Positions 47,258-58,581 of a stretch of 64,000 nucleotides of DNA are shown in pieces. The DNA is from Ceraceosorus guamensis (taxonomy: Eukaryota; Basidiomycota; Exobasidiomycetes; Ceraceosorales; Ceraceosoraceae). The first letter of the stretch is position 1; every line of letters starts with the position of its first letter. The notes under the pieces are model-generated. The model worked only from the letters and a program-made list of their open reading frames with translations, searched no databases and was not told the origin of the DNA. The stretch is from contig NW_020290021.1 of assembly GCF_003144195.1 (NCBI RefSeq), positions 124,001-188,000 of the forward strand. Direction: 5' to 3'. Both the position numbers and the translations under genes were made by a program.

Positions 47258-50200
47258 ATGGAACATCGCAGACATGCATCTTCTGGACCCTCCGGTGATC
47301 GCCAGGGTGAGGATACCCATCGCGCATCGCGTCCATCTCACCGCGAACGAGAGCGGGAGAGAGACTCGCACGATCGATCTCACAGCGAGAGGCATCGCAA
47401 GTCGGATCCTGAACGCAAGCGGGGGCATCATCGGGACGAGGAGAGGCGGCATGACTACGGCAAAGACGAACGGAGAGATGACAAATCGTCTCGACATGAT
47501 CATTCCTCGCGCTCTCATCGTGACACTAAACGTCATGACGAGGACGGAAAAGAGCGCAGAGAGAGGAAACGTAGGAGGCGAGAGGAAGAGAGGCAAGGAG
47601 ACCAGCATGGGCAGGGAAGCGGGACAAGGCACGGGTCTTCCAAGAGCGTCATAGTCGATGACGATCCAAACTTTCAGGATGAAGCTCCTGTAACGAGTGC
47701 TGGCGCAAGCGCAGCCGAGGTGAGTGATGAAGATCTAAGAAACTGTGTCCGCAATTCGCTCGCCAAGAGTGTCTGAGCTGAGAGCTCCACTACGAACCTC
47801 GTCTAAATCAGGCTGCAACCCATACGATTCCCACCTCTGAGTCACTCGCTTTGAAGAGCGGCATGCTCCCCTCTGAGCAATCTACGGCTGAAGGAGCGAC
47901 CGTCGCTGCTCACGATGCAAGCTCAATCACCGCTCCAGCGCCAAGGCACCAACGTCGAGATCCGTTGACGGGAGATTTCATTCATGACGATGTCGAGGGT
48001 TCTGATCAGGACCCCTTCAGCAATTTGGCCAAAGATCGAGACAGGAAGCCCAGACCGGAGAAGCCGGATCCTGAAAAGCTTCAGATCAGTAGCAGAGAGC
48101 TCAACACGCAGCTCGTTCAGGGCAAGTCGCTCGATGAGTATTCGACAACACGTGAGTACAGGATGCGGCTGCGCGAGGCAAACGTGCGGATCCCATTTTG
48201 AGCGCTCATCGCATCGAGCAACCGTCACGCCGCAGCCACAAATGCCCCTTCCCATGGATCTTCTGGCTACCAATGGCGCATGATGAAGCTCAGAAGGGTG
48301 TACGAGACAGCAGAGGAGCAGAACAGACCCTTGGAGGAAGTCGCGCTGGAGAGGTATGCTAGCATGGCCGACTTCAACGAGGCTCGAGCGGAGAGGCAAT
48401 TCATCGAAGATCGGTCACAGACTCGCGGTGCAGGGGGTTCTGGCAGAAACACGCCGAACGCAGCGAGCGCCTCCAGAAAAGGCTTCATGTTCAGCACGCC
48501 GGGAGGAAGTGAAGGAGGATCGAGGCCGAGCAGCAGGGCTAGCTTCAGAAGACCTGGCGAGAGCAGCAATCCCGGGACTCCATCTGCACAACTGCCACCC
48601 TCCGTTTCGACACGGTTTCAGCAGCGCGGTTTCGAGAGTCCGGCAAATGGTAGCAAGCCCGGCACACCCATTCCGTCAGTCTTCACACCCACCGTGCCGC
48701 GTCGCTCGCAGCTTTCGCAGCAAGAGCAGCGCGCAGACCGGAATGACCTGCCAGCCGATCAGGCCACTGCACCATATCAGAGAACCGCAACGGCTGCAGA
48801 GTCCAGCAGCGAAACTGCGGCACCGCCCATGGATGCCACTGCGCTGAACAGACTAGAAGCAAAGGTGCTGCGAGCAGAATTGACGGGTTCGTCTCAGGCC
48901 ACCAGCTTGCGCGCCAAGCTCGAAAGGGAGAAGGCGAGATCAGGTACGGGGGGTGATAGAGGAGGAGGCTTTCCTACCGATGCACAGCATATACGGCCTG
49001 ATGCTGATGAGGGCGCAACAGTACAGGTTCTTCCCACTTTGGACGCGCGCGGACGCCTATATGATGTGGGATCTGGTCAGGCTGCTCAGAATCCCACGTC
49101 GATTACAAGCGGCAATCGCTTGGCGGAAAAGAACAATCCTGATCGCAAAAGGGTGCGCTGAGCGATGCTGGCGGTGGAGAGCGAAGTCGACGGCACTAAC
49201 TGATCCACAAGCACCCTATCCTCTTCGCAGTTCGAATCTCATGATAAAAAGACGGGCGAGCGTCTGCGCTACAATGCTGACGACGACGAGGTAACACTTG
49301 CTGAGCTGGTGCGGCAAGAACGATTTGGAGCGGGAAGCTCTGACCAGAAAGACATGGACGCCGAATTTGCTAAGCGCATCATGAACGACTCGAACTTTAA
49401 GAACGATTTGGATTACATGGACGAGAATGTAGAGAGGTTGGGAAGGAAAAAGATGAAGACGGATGCGATGAAGAGGCAATTTGCCATTCAGGACTTTGCC
49501 AAAACCAAGAAAGCCTTGGATGCGTGTCAGTACTGTTGGCAGGAGGAGGGCGCGAAGCCTCCCCGAGCACCAGTTGTCAGCAGCGGAACGCTCTGCTACC
49601 TCGCTCTGCCAGAGGGCGAAGCGTTGGTGGACGGCCACTGCTTCATCGTGCCTATGCAGCACTACCTCAGCTCGCTGGAAGCGGATGATGACACCTGGGA
49701 CGAAATCAAGAATTTCATGAAGTGTCTCATGCAGATGGCGCATGCTCGCCAACAGTCCTACATCTTTTGCGAGACGGTCAGATCGATCAAGCATCAGCGG
49801 CACACTGCCATCGAAGCTATCCCCGTTCCTCACGATCTCTTCAGCGAGCTGCCCGCATCGTTCAAGCAAGAAATTTTGACCGTCGATGAAGAATGGTCCC
49901 AGAACAAAAAGCTCATCGAATTCACTTCTGCAAGACCTTTTCGCAAATCTTTGGTGCCGAACCTACCTCACTTTGCCGTCATGTGGGACTACAAGGGCGA
50001 AAAGGGTTATGGGCACATCATAGAAGAGGGCGATTTGATGGAAGGAGACGAGGACACGTACGGCTACAAGGGCGCATCCAAAGGTGGCAACACTTTTCCC
50101 AAATACTTCGCGGCCGAGATCATTGGTCAGCTGCTTGATCTCGAGCCTAGGCAGTGGCGCAAACCTCGATGGCTGGACGCTAATCAACAGACGCAAGCTA

Positions 50201-50271
50201 TTTCCGCATTCAAGCACAAGGGTTGGTCGGTGGTCGACTGGACTAAGATGATCGGCGTCCAACCAAATTGA
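47258..50271 (+). CDS. CWF19: CWF19-like spliceosome-associated protein (Cwf19L2 type)
   Basis: About 910 residues over four exons. Start MEHRRHASSG at 47258. The N-terminal 150 residues are Arg/Asp/Glu/His-rich in RD/RE dipeptides (SHRERERERDSHDR), typical of spliceosomal proteins. Then QRRDPLTGDFIHDD and DPEKLQISSRELNTQLVQGK, a Ser/Pro-rich linker (AKVLRAELTGSS; ARGRLYDVGSG) and the C-terminal core: RLRYNADDDEVTLAELVRQE, FAKRIMNDSNFKNDLDYMDE, then CwfJ domain 1 with CQYCWQEEG, LPEGEALVDGHCFIVPMQHY and CwfJ domain 2 with WSVVDWTKMIG. Introns: GTGAGT in exon 1 near 47722, near 48150, and at about 49150-49230. Cwf19 proteins act in intron-lariat turnover and late splicing; the C-terminal fold is HIT-like. 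Convergent with the acidic unknown, 273 bases. Confidence 0.93.
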
Positions 50272-50544
50272 ATTATTCTTGAACCAAGGAATAAACGAGT
50301 GGTGCTCTCTGCCCAGCCTTGCTGTGTCCGAGCACGAGGCTGTTTAGGAATACATGCAAAAAGTGACTCTCACGGGGCGATGAAGATCAACGCCGGGCTA
50401 AATGAGCGTAAAGTCGCGGAAATGCCAAGATTGAAGTGAGACTTCCAAGGCGATCCAATCTTCTGGCAAACGAGTGTGAGGGCGTCAGGGGGTGAGAAAC
50501 GAGATATAGTATACAAACAAATGATCAGGGTCCAGGTCCAGCTG

Positions 50545-53500
50545 CTACTCTTCAAAGTCTTCCTCGACAACATTGTCACCACCATTTGGGATTCCGTCTC
50601 CTTTGACGATCTTGATAAGCGGTCGCAAAGCCTGCTCCTGGTCCGCCTCGTCGGCCTCGCCACGTCTCGCCACCTGCTCGCGAGCCACTTCACGACAAAG
50701 TCGCACAAATTCTCCTTCGGTCAAGCGTCCTGCGGCGTCATTGTCCTGAGCGCCTTCGGTAGGCGCTGTTGCTTCTTCCAACAGATCCCACACACCTCTC
50801 AGAATGGCCTTTGCAGCGTCGTTGCGACGTCTGATGGACATGGCTGCCTGGCGACGTAGACGAGCTGCTTGTGCTCCCTGACTACGGGCCTGATGCAAAT
50901 CCATGGGCTCAGACTCTTGCACGCCATTTGGTAGCTGCCCCTGATGACGAGCTCCGATGCCCGAGACCCTGCGAGGTTCTTCTTGCGGCTCAGCGATCGT
51001 TGCAGCTGCAGGAGAAATGCTGAACTCTTCGGACTGCTTCGGGTGCAGTGGTTGTAGCAGCATCGACTCGTCTGCTTGATTGCCGGCCCTGATGGCAGGA
51101 GTGCTGAGCATGGAGGGATCCTGTTGCACCCAGCTTTCTCGCACATTGTCGTGTGAAGAGCCCAGGCTCTCCTCCTCGCTAGGCGGGGATGGGGGCAGAA
51201 CGGCGCCGGCGGCTACGTCGTGAGACTGCGAAAGACGCTTCCATGAGCTGGTCCGTTCGCCATCTCCTTGGTCAAGAATGCGTCCAGCAATGGGTCGAAC
51301 AAAGCCCTCCTCGAACGTGGATTCATCTTCGTCCTCGACGCCTTCTGGCTGCTCAGCATTGACGGTGAAGCCTTCTGCATCTTCAGCTGCTCTGTCGCTT
51401 TCCTCATCCTCTGCGCCGCTGTCTGCCACAGGCCCTTCATCCTCATCAAGGGGAAGCTCGAGCGAAACAGGCTCAGATTCTTGACCAAAGACGCGTCGGT
51501 CAGCCTCGGGGTCTGCGTCAATCTCGGCAGCTTCTTGGTCATCGAAGTCTTCGTCCAACGACTCATCGACGCTTCGCGACTCGTCCGGTTGGACGGCGTT
51601 CTTGCTCAGTCCAAGGCCGGTTTGTTCGCCTTCCTCATCCTCATCCTGAGGCACGTTGCGCTCTTCCCTTGCCTCAAGACTCTCAGCCTCGGCCTTGGAT
51701 TTGCTGTTGCGAGCGGCTTCCCTCGAAATTGCCATCATATCGTCGACTTCGCGAAGGGTCGAAGATGTGCGGGAGGTGGTGCTCGTGAGCGCACGTGGAT
51801 TTGTCGGCCTCGCTTCGTTTCCGTCAGCAAACCCCGAAGCCAGCTGTTGAGCGTCACGCTCAAGGGGCATGGGCGTCCGATCGTCGTACGTGTCTATGTT
51901 GAAGTAGCCGGCGTCTTGTACTTGCTTTTCCGAACTGATTGCAGGACGTGCAAAGAGGGTGAGTTTACATATTTGGTACGTTGGGCCCACAAGCTCAACG
52001 ACTTACTTTGTGCGCTGCTGTTGTTTCTGAACGACACGGTCGCGTTTACTTTGTAGAGCTTGTCGACGCTGCTGCTTTAGGTAGTCGTGGAGCATGTTGG
52101 CTGTATGAGCAGAAGTCGCACTAGGAGGCGGACCAGAACCAACTGCACGGAATTTGACAGGCTTGGACTGTATCGACTGATCATTGCTAGCACCATCGAG
52201 GTCAGACCGATTTGAGCTGACTCCCACGCCTGGCTTCACCGGGGCCTCGCTGGGGCTATCCAGACCAAGCTGCTGCTGCGTCGAGGAAATCGACTTTCCA
52301 TCGTCAAAGTCTGTCTCTTGAAACGTTTCCAGGTTGAAGCGTGTGCGCGCAGGACGAAGAGCGCGTGCCGCGAGCTTACCAGGTCCAGAGTCGGGCGAGT
52401 CGGTCTGCGAAGGCCAGGATCCCTGACGACTGCCAAAGAGTGGACGCACGGAAGCGTCCGAAGCTGCGCTCGGCATGAAGCTGTCACTCGCAGCAATGAC
52501 CGAGCTGCCACCAGGCGAGACTCGTGCCCGACCCTTGCCGTGACCGCGCATGCTATTTGTCACTTGACGAACCAGGGAATCGCCTTCGCTTGCGTTGGGT
52601 GAATCGATGGCGTGTCGCACCTTGAGATTGAAGGCTTCGGAGGGGAGGAAGCTTTTTGCCTCCGGCAGCGGCAGGTGAAGTTCTTTCTGATTGAACCTTT
52701 CGTCGTCCACTGCATCATTCTCATCGGACTTGTCCTCGCCGATGGCCACCTGCGAGTTTTGCGGATCCAGATCTTGCTTGTCCAGCTCCTTCGTAACGCG
52801 CTGAGCTTCCTGAGTGTCAAGCTGCATCTCAGAAGCGATGGCATGGCCAATGTTCGTGGCTTCTTCGTCGTCCAAGGTGAGGTCCAAATCGTGCTGTTCA
52901 TCTGCAGCCTCATTTTCAGGCGCTCCTCGAGCCTCTGTGCCCTCAGGATGTTCCAAAGTTGTGTCAGCTTCGCCTTGTTGAAGCCGGCCTCTGGACAGGG
53001 CGGATGCGTGTTGATCGGATTCGTTGGTCTCCTCATTAGGCTGAGACAGTTCAGGTACCTCATCAGCAGCCTCCAGTGTCGAAGTAGCCTGATGTTCGCT
53101 TTCGTTTTGTGGCAAAAATGGGTCATTGACCTGAGGCAGGTACGTCGGAGATGGCAGCGGCGGTTCCTTGGCGAAAGAGACGGAGCTGACGTCGGTGACT
53201 TCGCTCGGCGCCATTTGCAAGAAGCTACCAAAACCGCCGCCTTTCTGTGCCGATTTCGAGCCCGAGGATTGACGACTTATTTCCGAGCCGGCAACACCAC
53301 CCCATCGCATATTGCTTTCTCTTTCTTGCTGCTCGGCAAGGCGTCTGAGAGCATCCATGGAAGCGTTGCGGACCACCTTGCGCGGCTGGTCGCTTTCACG
53401 AGCCGACTTGGGTGCAATTCCAAGAGCGGTGATGGGGTCGAGATCTTTGATGCTGAGACTTCGCTCGCGTGTCGCGGGGCTCTGATGAGAACTAGGCGAC

Positions 53501-55560
53501 TTGACTCCACGATTCTCGTCATCGTCAATCCCTGGAAGCTGCCCGCCCCGACGTATTCGCTCGCGCTTCTCTTCTTGACGCTTTTGATCGCGTGCTCTGT
53601 AGAAAGCTTCGAGGTCGGCAAGCTCCATGTCTGCTGGAGTATCGTAGGATGACTGCACACTGACAACGCTGCGTGGGGGCCGCGGGGCCATGACGCTGCT
53701 CAGACTTGCAGTTGGGGAGGAAGGAAGCAGCGAACCGGCTCGAGACCGTGAGAGGACAGCTCCTAGTTCGTCCTCAGCCTCTGCTGCCTCTAATTCCTCG
53801 TCGTTGGGAGCTTGAGGGCTATCAGCAACGAGGTCATCACGACTTGGCTTGGCGATCATCACTTTAGGACCGGCCTGCGAGACTAGAGCGTCGCCATCCG
53901 GCTCTACGATTGACTGCGCTGTTTGACCAACATCCGGAGCCGTAGCTTTCGAAGAGGCGGGTTCATCCAAGTCAAAGTCATGACCACCGGTCTTGTCAGA
54001 AATGGTGTCCAGTCCAAAGTTGTCCTTCTTTGAATCTTTTGGACTCGCTGACTCTTCATCCTCATAAGGGTCGTCCGTGGCCTGATGATCGATTGCTTCG
54101 GGAATAGGGTCGAGTGCGAAGTCCTCTCCGGTTACAACGTCCGCGATTCCCCGCTCTTCATCATCCTCGACGCCAACATCGGGATCTTCATGAGGCAATA
54201 TATCACTTGTGTTCGGTAACATGGAGATGCCATCGGCATGCGTACTTTGAGACCGATGATCCTGCAATGTCTCAGTGCCGTAGTCCGTGGCGTCAGAGCG
54301 GATTGATGACAAGCGGCCCAGCTTGGGTCGAGCAGGCTCGCGCTCCGTGATTCCATTCGGGATTTCCCACCATTGTGGTTGTTGTGGCTTTGCATCGTGA
54401 CGATCAAGGGCCTGAATCGTGAGACCGCCGGATGCTAGTGCGGGCTCATTATGGACTTCGACCGGCGAAGACATGCCAGCAGCGTGCAGGCTCAGTTCTC
54501 GGTGTTCGGCACCGGCAATGGCAGAGCCTACGCTCAAAAAGTCGCTGAAATGATTCGCTGAGTGGGCAGATGACAAGCCTTGCGTTGAGCCTACGCCGTC
54601 AATATCGCCACCGTGCTGTTCGCCATTCACGGAGCTTCTACGCCCTTCCGCCGCAGGTTGCTGCAAGTCATAACGGGCCCAGTAATCATCCTCAGCCTTC
54701 TGCTCTGCCTCGGGGGCTTCAGTGGCAGGCTCCTGAGCTTCGTCTTGGGCTGAGTCCTCGTCATCACCATCATCCACACCGCCCCAGAACTCGTCCGGGT
54801 CAGTAATGTACTCAGCACCAGGAGAGGGCTTGGCCGAAGCATCGGCTTGAGATTTCGCGATATGGTCTTCTTCGAAACTCGAAGCTGCAGTGGCAAAAGA
54901 GTTGTACGTGCGCGTGGTGCCAAGGCTTCTGTCGCTGTATGAGCGATCGAAATTCGGTACGTTTGTGCTGTCCACGGAGACGTTGCGTTCGCGACCGGCT
55001 TGACGGGCGATACTCGCACGGACTTGTTCTTGTCGGTGTGTCTCGTAGGCTTGTTGCAGACTGCTGACCCACGCACCAGGCAGGGTGCCGGCGGGAACGA
55101 GATTGTCAAACTTCCAAATTCGCTCCGCATCGTCCTCCGAGACGCCCATGGCTCTGCGCAATACCAGATCGAGGAGAGGCTTCTTGCTGTTGATGTTGCC
55201 TAGGCTTACACAAGCAAGCGCAAAAGTCTGCTCTGGAGCGCTGAAAGTCACTTCGCCGACTACTTTCTTGACAGCACTGGCAGCGCTCGGTTGTATGCCG
55301 AGCAGCGCTTCGAGCTGCTGCTGGAGAGCTTGGATGCGACTAGTGACACGCGTAGCTGTGCCAGGAGCATGACCAAACACATCGCTGAAGAGGTAGCCAT
55401 CCTCGTCTGGCTGCATGTCTAGCAAGCGGTGTCGCTGATTCAGCTCGTCGGACTTCATGCTTGCAGGAATGTAAGGCGGGTGGGTGAGCAGCATTGGTAG
55501 CAGCTTCACGCCCGCCGAGATGACGGCAGCCCGCTCTTTGAGGTCGGCGCTGCTCGTCAT
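50545..55560 (-). CDS. Very large acidic protein of unknown function
   Basis: Two exons, about 1650 residues. Exon 1 (55560 to about 52012) starts MTSSADLKERAAVISAGVKL and its first 190 residues look folded: LLTHPPYIPASMKSDEL, EDGYLFSDVFGHAPGTATRV, QALQQQLEALLGIQPSA, EQTFALACVSLGNINSKKP and WKFDNLVPAGTLPGAWVSSL. The rest is acidic and Ser/Asp/Glu-rich with scattered structured words such as FYRARDQKRQEEKRERIRRG and MLHDYLKQQRRQALQSKR at its end. The intron opens GTAAGT after QQQRTK and closes near 51946; exon 2 is acidic and ends with RRRNDAAKAILRGVWDLLEE and LTEGEFVRLCREVAREQVAR, stop at 50545. Short helical regions near both ends could bind partners. I do not recognise the family. Single long frame and consistent codon use support a real gene. 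Confidence 0.85.
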
Positions 55561-56822
55561 GACAGGGGAGGGAGACTTGGCCTACGCTGCAAAGGCTAGA
55601 TCGAAATTGATGTTGATGGTGTTACAAGTGGTGTCCACAAGGAGAGCGAAGCGCGTCAAGGGCACCCACAAGGAGCGTTCCGACGTGCTCCTTTATAAGA
55701 CAGCTGGCTCGAAGCTCTCCTCACAGACCGCGCCAGCGTCTGTCTGCTAGCGCTTGATTTGCGCGAAAGAGATCAAAGAGGCCCTTGCACAGTCGTCGCT
55801 TCGTGGCCTGGTGAATGTATGCGCTGATCTCAGGATTGCATGACTGGCAAAGACGAAGGAGAGGCCTCGGGCCAGTCGAGCGCCTGCAATCTGTGTATGT
55901 GTATCTGTGCAGAATTTGATTTGCCTGTCGACCAGAGCGTTGGGAAACCAAGTCTTAGAAGACCTTGCTGTCCCCTCCAGACCTCAGACAGACCTGCGAT
56001 GCGATGCTTGTGTCGCGCGACGTCCATTGACTGAGCGCAATCAGTCAGGCGAGTCGTGAGTGATGCCGATTCGTCGTTGACATGCCGGTCGATTGCACTT
56101 CAATCATGAATGCGACCGGCTACTACTGCAGTGAGAGCTACGAAGTGCTGCCTTGCCAGCTCGAGAATCTCATCCACGTTGAAGGCCCAAGCGTCAGACA
56201 CACTCGGCGCGATGATGCGCAAAGGAGATCCGTGCGTTTGTTGGGAGGGGGCCCCTCCGACGCTCTCGCGATCGGTCGATGTGACGTCAGTCTGTGAGCA
56301 TCCACACCTCGGATGCGCTGGGTCCACACTCAAGACTACCTTGAGACCCCTGTCCTGAAGAGAGAGGCTGAGTGATCACGCACGAGCCTGAGGAGATGGA
56401 TCGGAGCTAGAACATGGCCTGATCATCCTCCCGAGTCAGCATACCGCGTGCCGAACTCATGACTTCTTGATTTAGGCCCGCGGGACAAGTCAAAAAGTCA
56501 CGAGTCTTGAGTTTGAGTAGTCACGTGAGTAGTACAAAAAATCGCGTAAAGTCAAGTCACGTGTTAATCGAAGGACCCAACATCTTGGCTGCTTCATCAT
56601 GCACGACCGTCACAATGCTGAACGTGCTCCCGACTACTAGCGACTAGCGAGTCAGGACGCAAGCAACAACAGCCGCGACCTTCGTGCTTCTCTTGATCCT
56701 TTGCACAGTGCCACCTCGATTGCACCCGCACGAGGAGACCTCAGAGCAGTCCATCAAGATACACATTTGAGCCAACGTCCGGGGGTCCTCCATCCTAACC
56801 TCGCTTCCAGGTCCAACTCACC
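55561..56822. promoter_or_regulatory. Divergent upstream region of the acidic unknown and GET4
   Basis: About 1.26 kb between divergent starts. Two CACGTG E-boxes lie at 56522-56527 and 56558-56563, the second about 260 bases before the GET4 ATG. Word clusters include CAGTCAGGCGAGTCGTGAGTG (56044-56064) and AAAGTCACGAGTCTTGAGTTTG (56494-56515). No gene supported; several 60-80 codon frames overlap on both strands. Confidence 0.45.
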
Positions 56823-58374
56823 ATGGGTGGGTATGAGCTTCATCAGAAGCTGCGAACGAAGGCCGTACGACAATTGAAGAAGAAGGATTATGCAGGCGCC
56901 ATCGAATCGCTGCACGGGGGAGCCGTCGAGCTGCTGAAGGAGGGAGAGCAAGGATCCGGTTGTGACTTGGGAGTTTACATGATCGATGTATATGGTCAAG
57001 CTGAACTACCTAGCGACGAGACCAGCAGAGGTGAGACACACATGCTGTGTTGATCTGACGACCTTCTCCGACACTGACTTGTGAGACGCTGCTTCCTCAA
57101 GGTCGAATTCTCGAGATCGTCAAAGCTGCCAAGCCTGACTTCTGGCGCAAGAAGGTGATTGATGCGGCCATAAAGTAAGCATAGAGCGAGGTTTCTGAGT
57201 CATTGAAACTGTCCCTCTGAGCTGATCCCTTGCCCATTCGTTCCATACCCTTGCAGGTGGTCTGCGAAGGTGACAAGTGCACCAGCTGGAGATGGGCACT
57301 TGCGTCTGGCATTGGGAGAAGCTCTTGTAGCCTGTGAGTGGAGACTTGCTGCATTACGCAGCCGCCATTTTTCACCTGACCAGTATATGCCACTTTTGGG
57401 CCCTCAGCTGGCGAGTTCTACGCGGCAGAAGGACACCTCCTCGCAGCTTCGGCACCGCCCCCCGGAAACGCCAGCTTAGCTTCTCAACATTTTGATGCAT
57501 CTGCTCCTACCAAATTCGCCTCCAGTCAGCTGACCTGGCTGTATGCGCATGCGGAGACAGAGTCTCAAGCCAAAGGCGAGAGCAGGGATCAGGCAACCAT
57601 CGCAAGGTCAGCATCAGGAAGATGGGCCTTGAGAGGACTATTGCCGTGAGTCTTTAGCAGAGGTACAATCGCCGGGCCCCTGACCTCAGCTGACGTGCGA
57701 AGCCCCATGCTTTCAGGTTGCTTGTCGCTCGAGCTTTCACAGGCTCTCGAGCATTCCTCATTGCCTACGTCAAAGAGCTCGTCACAAAGCATCCAAAACT
57801 TCTATTGCCAACTCAACCGAATCCCAAGGCGTTCTCGCCTGTCGGGGGAACAACTACTGTGCAATCCGATCCGTTGCAGCTGTACATGACGGCCAACGCG
57901 GATCTCAACTTCGCTCAAATGACACTCGCTCTCGTGGGTCAAGCCGTGAGCGTCAAAAAGTCGGGTCAGAGGGTTGGCGATCAGCTGCGCAATGCATGGG
58001 GAGGACTCATTCAGCAGTACCAGAGGGAAGGACCTGCGCTGGAAGCGGACGAATTCGTTGGTGATGTGAGTGGCGAACCAATGCTCGCTCGCTCTAGGTC
58101 CCTCGTCATGAATCATGCGCTGCTTCCTGACAACCTCTTTCCTTCTCAAAAGACGATCAATGGTATTTCGACGCTCTACTTTGACGTCAGGTCCAATCAG
58201 CCGCAGGGAAACTTTATGCAGGACATGCTTGGAGCTCTGATGGGCGGAGGACCCCAAGGTGGCTCGCAGCCGGCTCCAGTCATCGTCAAGCAACCGCCCG
58301 CACCTAAGGGCGTACAGAGGCCAGACACCGAAGAATCTGCCGGAGATGGGGGAGAGGAATTGGACCTCGACTGA
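56823..58374 (+). CDS. GET4: GET4 (tail-anchored protein targeting factor)
   Basis: Get4 orthologue, part of the Get4-Get5 bridge that passes tail-anchored proteins to Get3. Start MGGYELHQKLRTKAVRQLKK at 56823. Exons: 1 ends SDETSR; 2 GRILEIVKAAKPDFWRKKVI; 3 WSAKVTSAPAGDGHLRLALG; 4 GEFYAAEGHLLAASAPPPG; 5 LLVARAFTGSRAFLIAYVKE, through LNFAQMTLALVGQAV to WGGLIQQYQREG. The C-terminal part INGISTLYFDVRSNQPQG fits the family's IG..YFGI segment and MLGALMGGG. Family proteins are about 310-330 residues; this one would be about 360 if the 87-base segment 58066-58152 is coding, or about 330 if it is an intron. Introns use GTGAGA/GTAAGC/GTGAGT donors. The tail is Pro/Asp-rich. Convergent with the SppA gene, 207 bases between stops. 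Confidence 0.88.
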
Positions 58375-58581
58375 TTTCGTTGATCTCTCACCTTGGGCGC
58401 CACACGATCTGCAGCGAAAGTAGCAGATCAAGCGAGTCACCGCAGTAGACTATGCATGCATCTAATTGACCAGAGCCTTGCTGTGATTTGCGTACTCCGA
58501 CACGGAGCAGCGATGCGTCAATATTGGTGCTGAGGGGTGGACGATTTCTTTGGTCCTTTTGTGCTGTGGCGACACAGGACA

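Noticed and set aside
52612-53652. 346-codon plus-strand frame within the large acidic gene
   Set aside because: Antisense to a 1185-codon frame with consistent codon use; composition is that of a reverse-complement shadow (Leu/Arg/Ser-rich).
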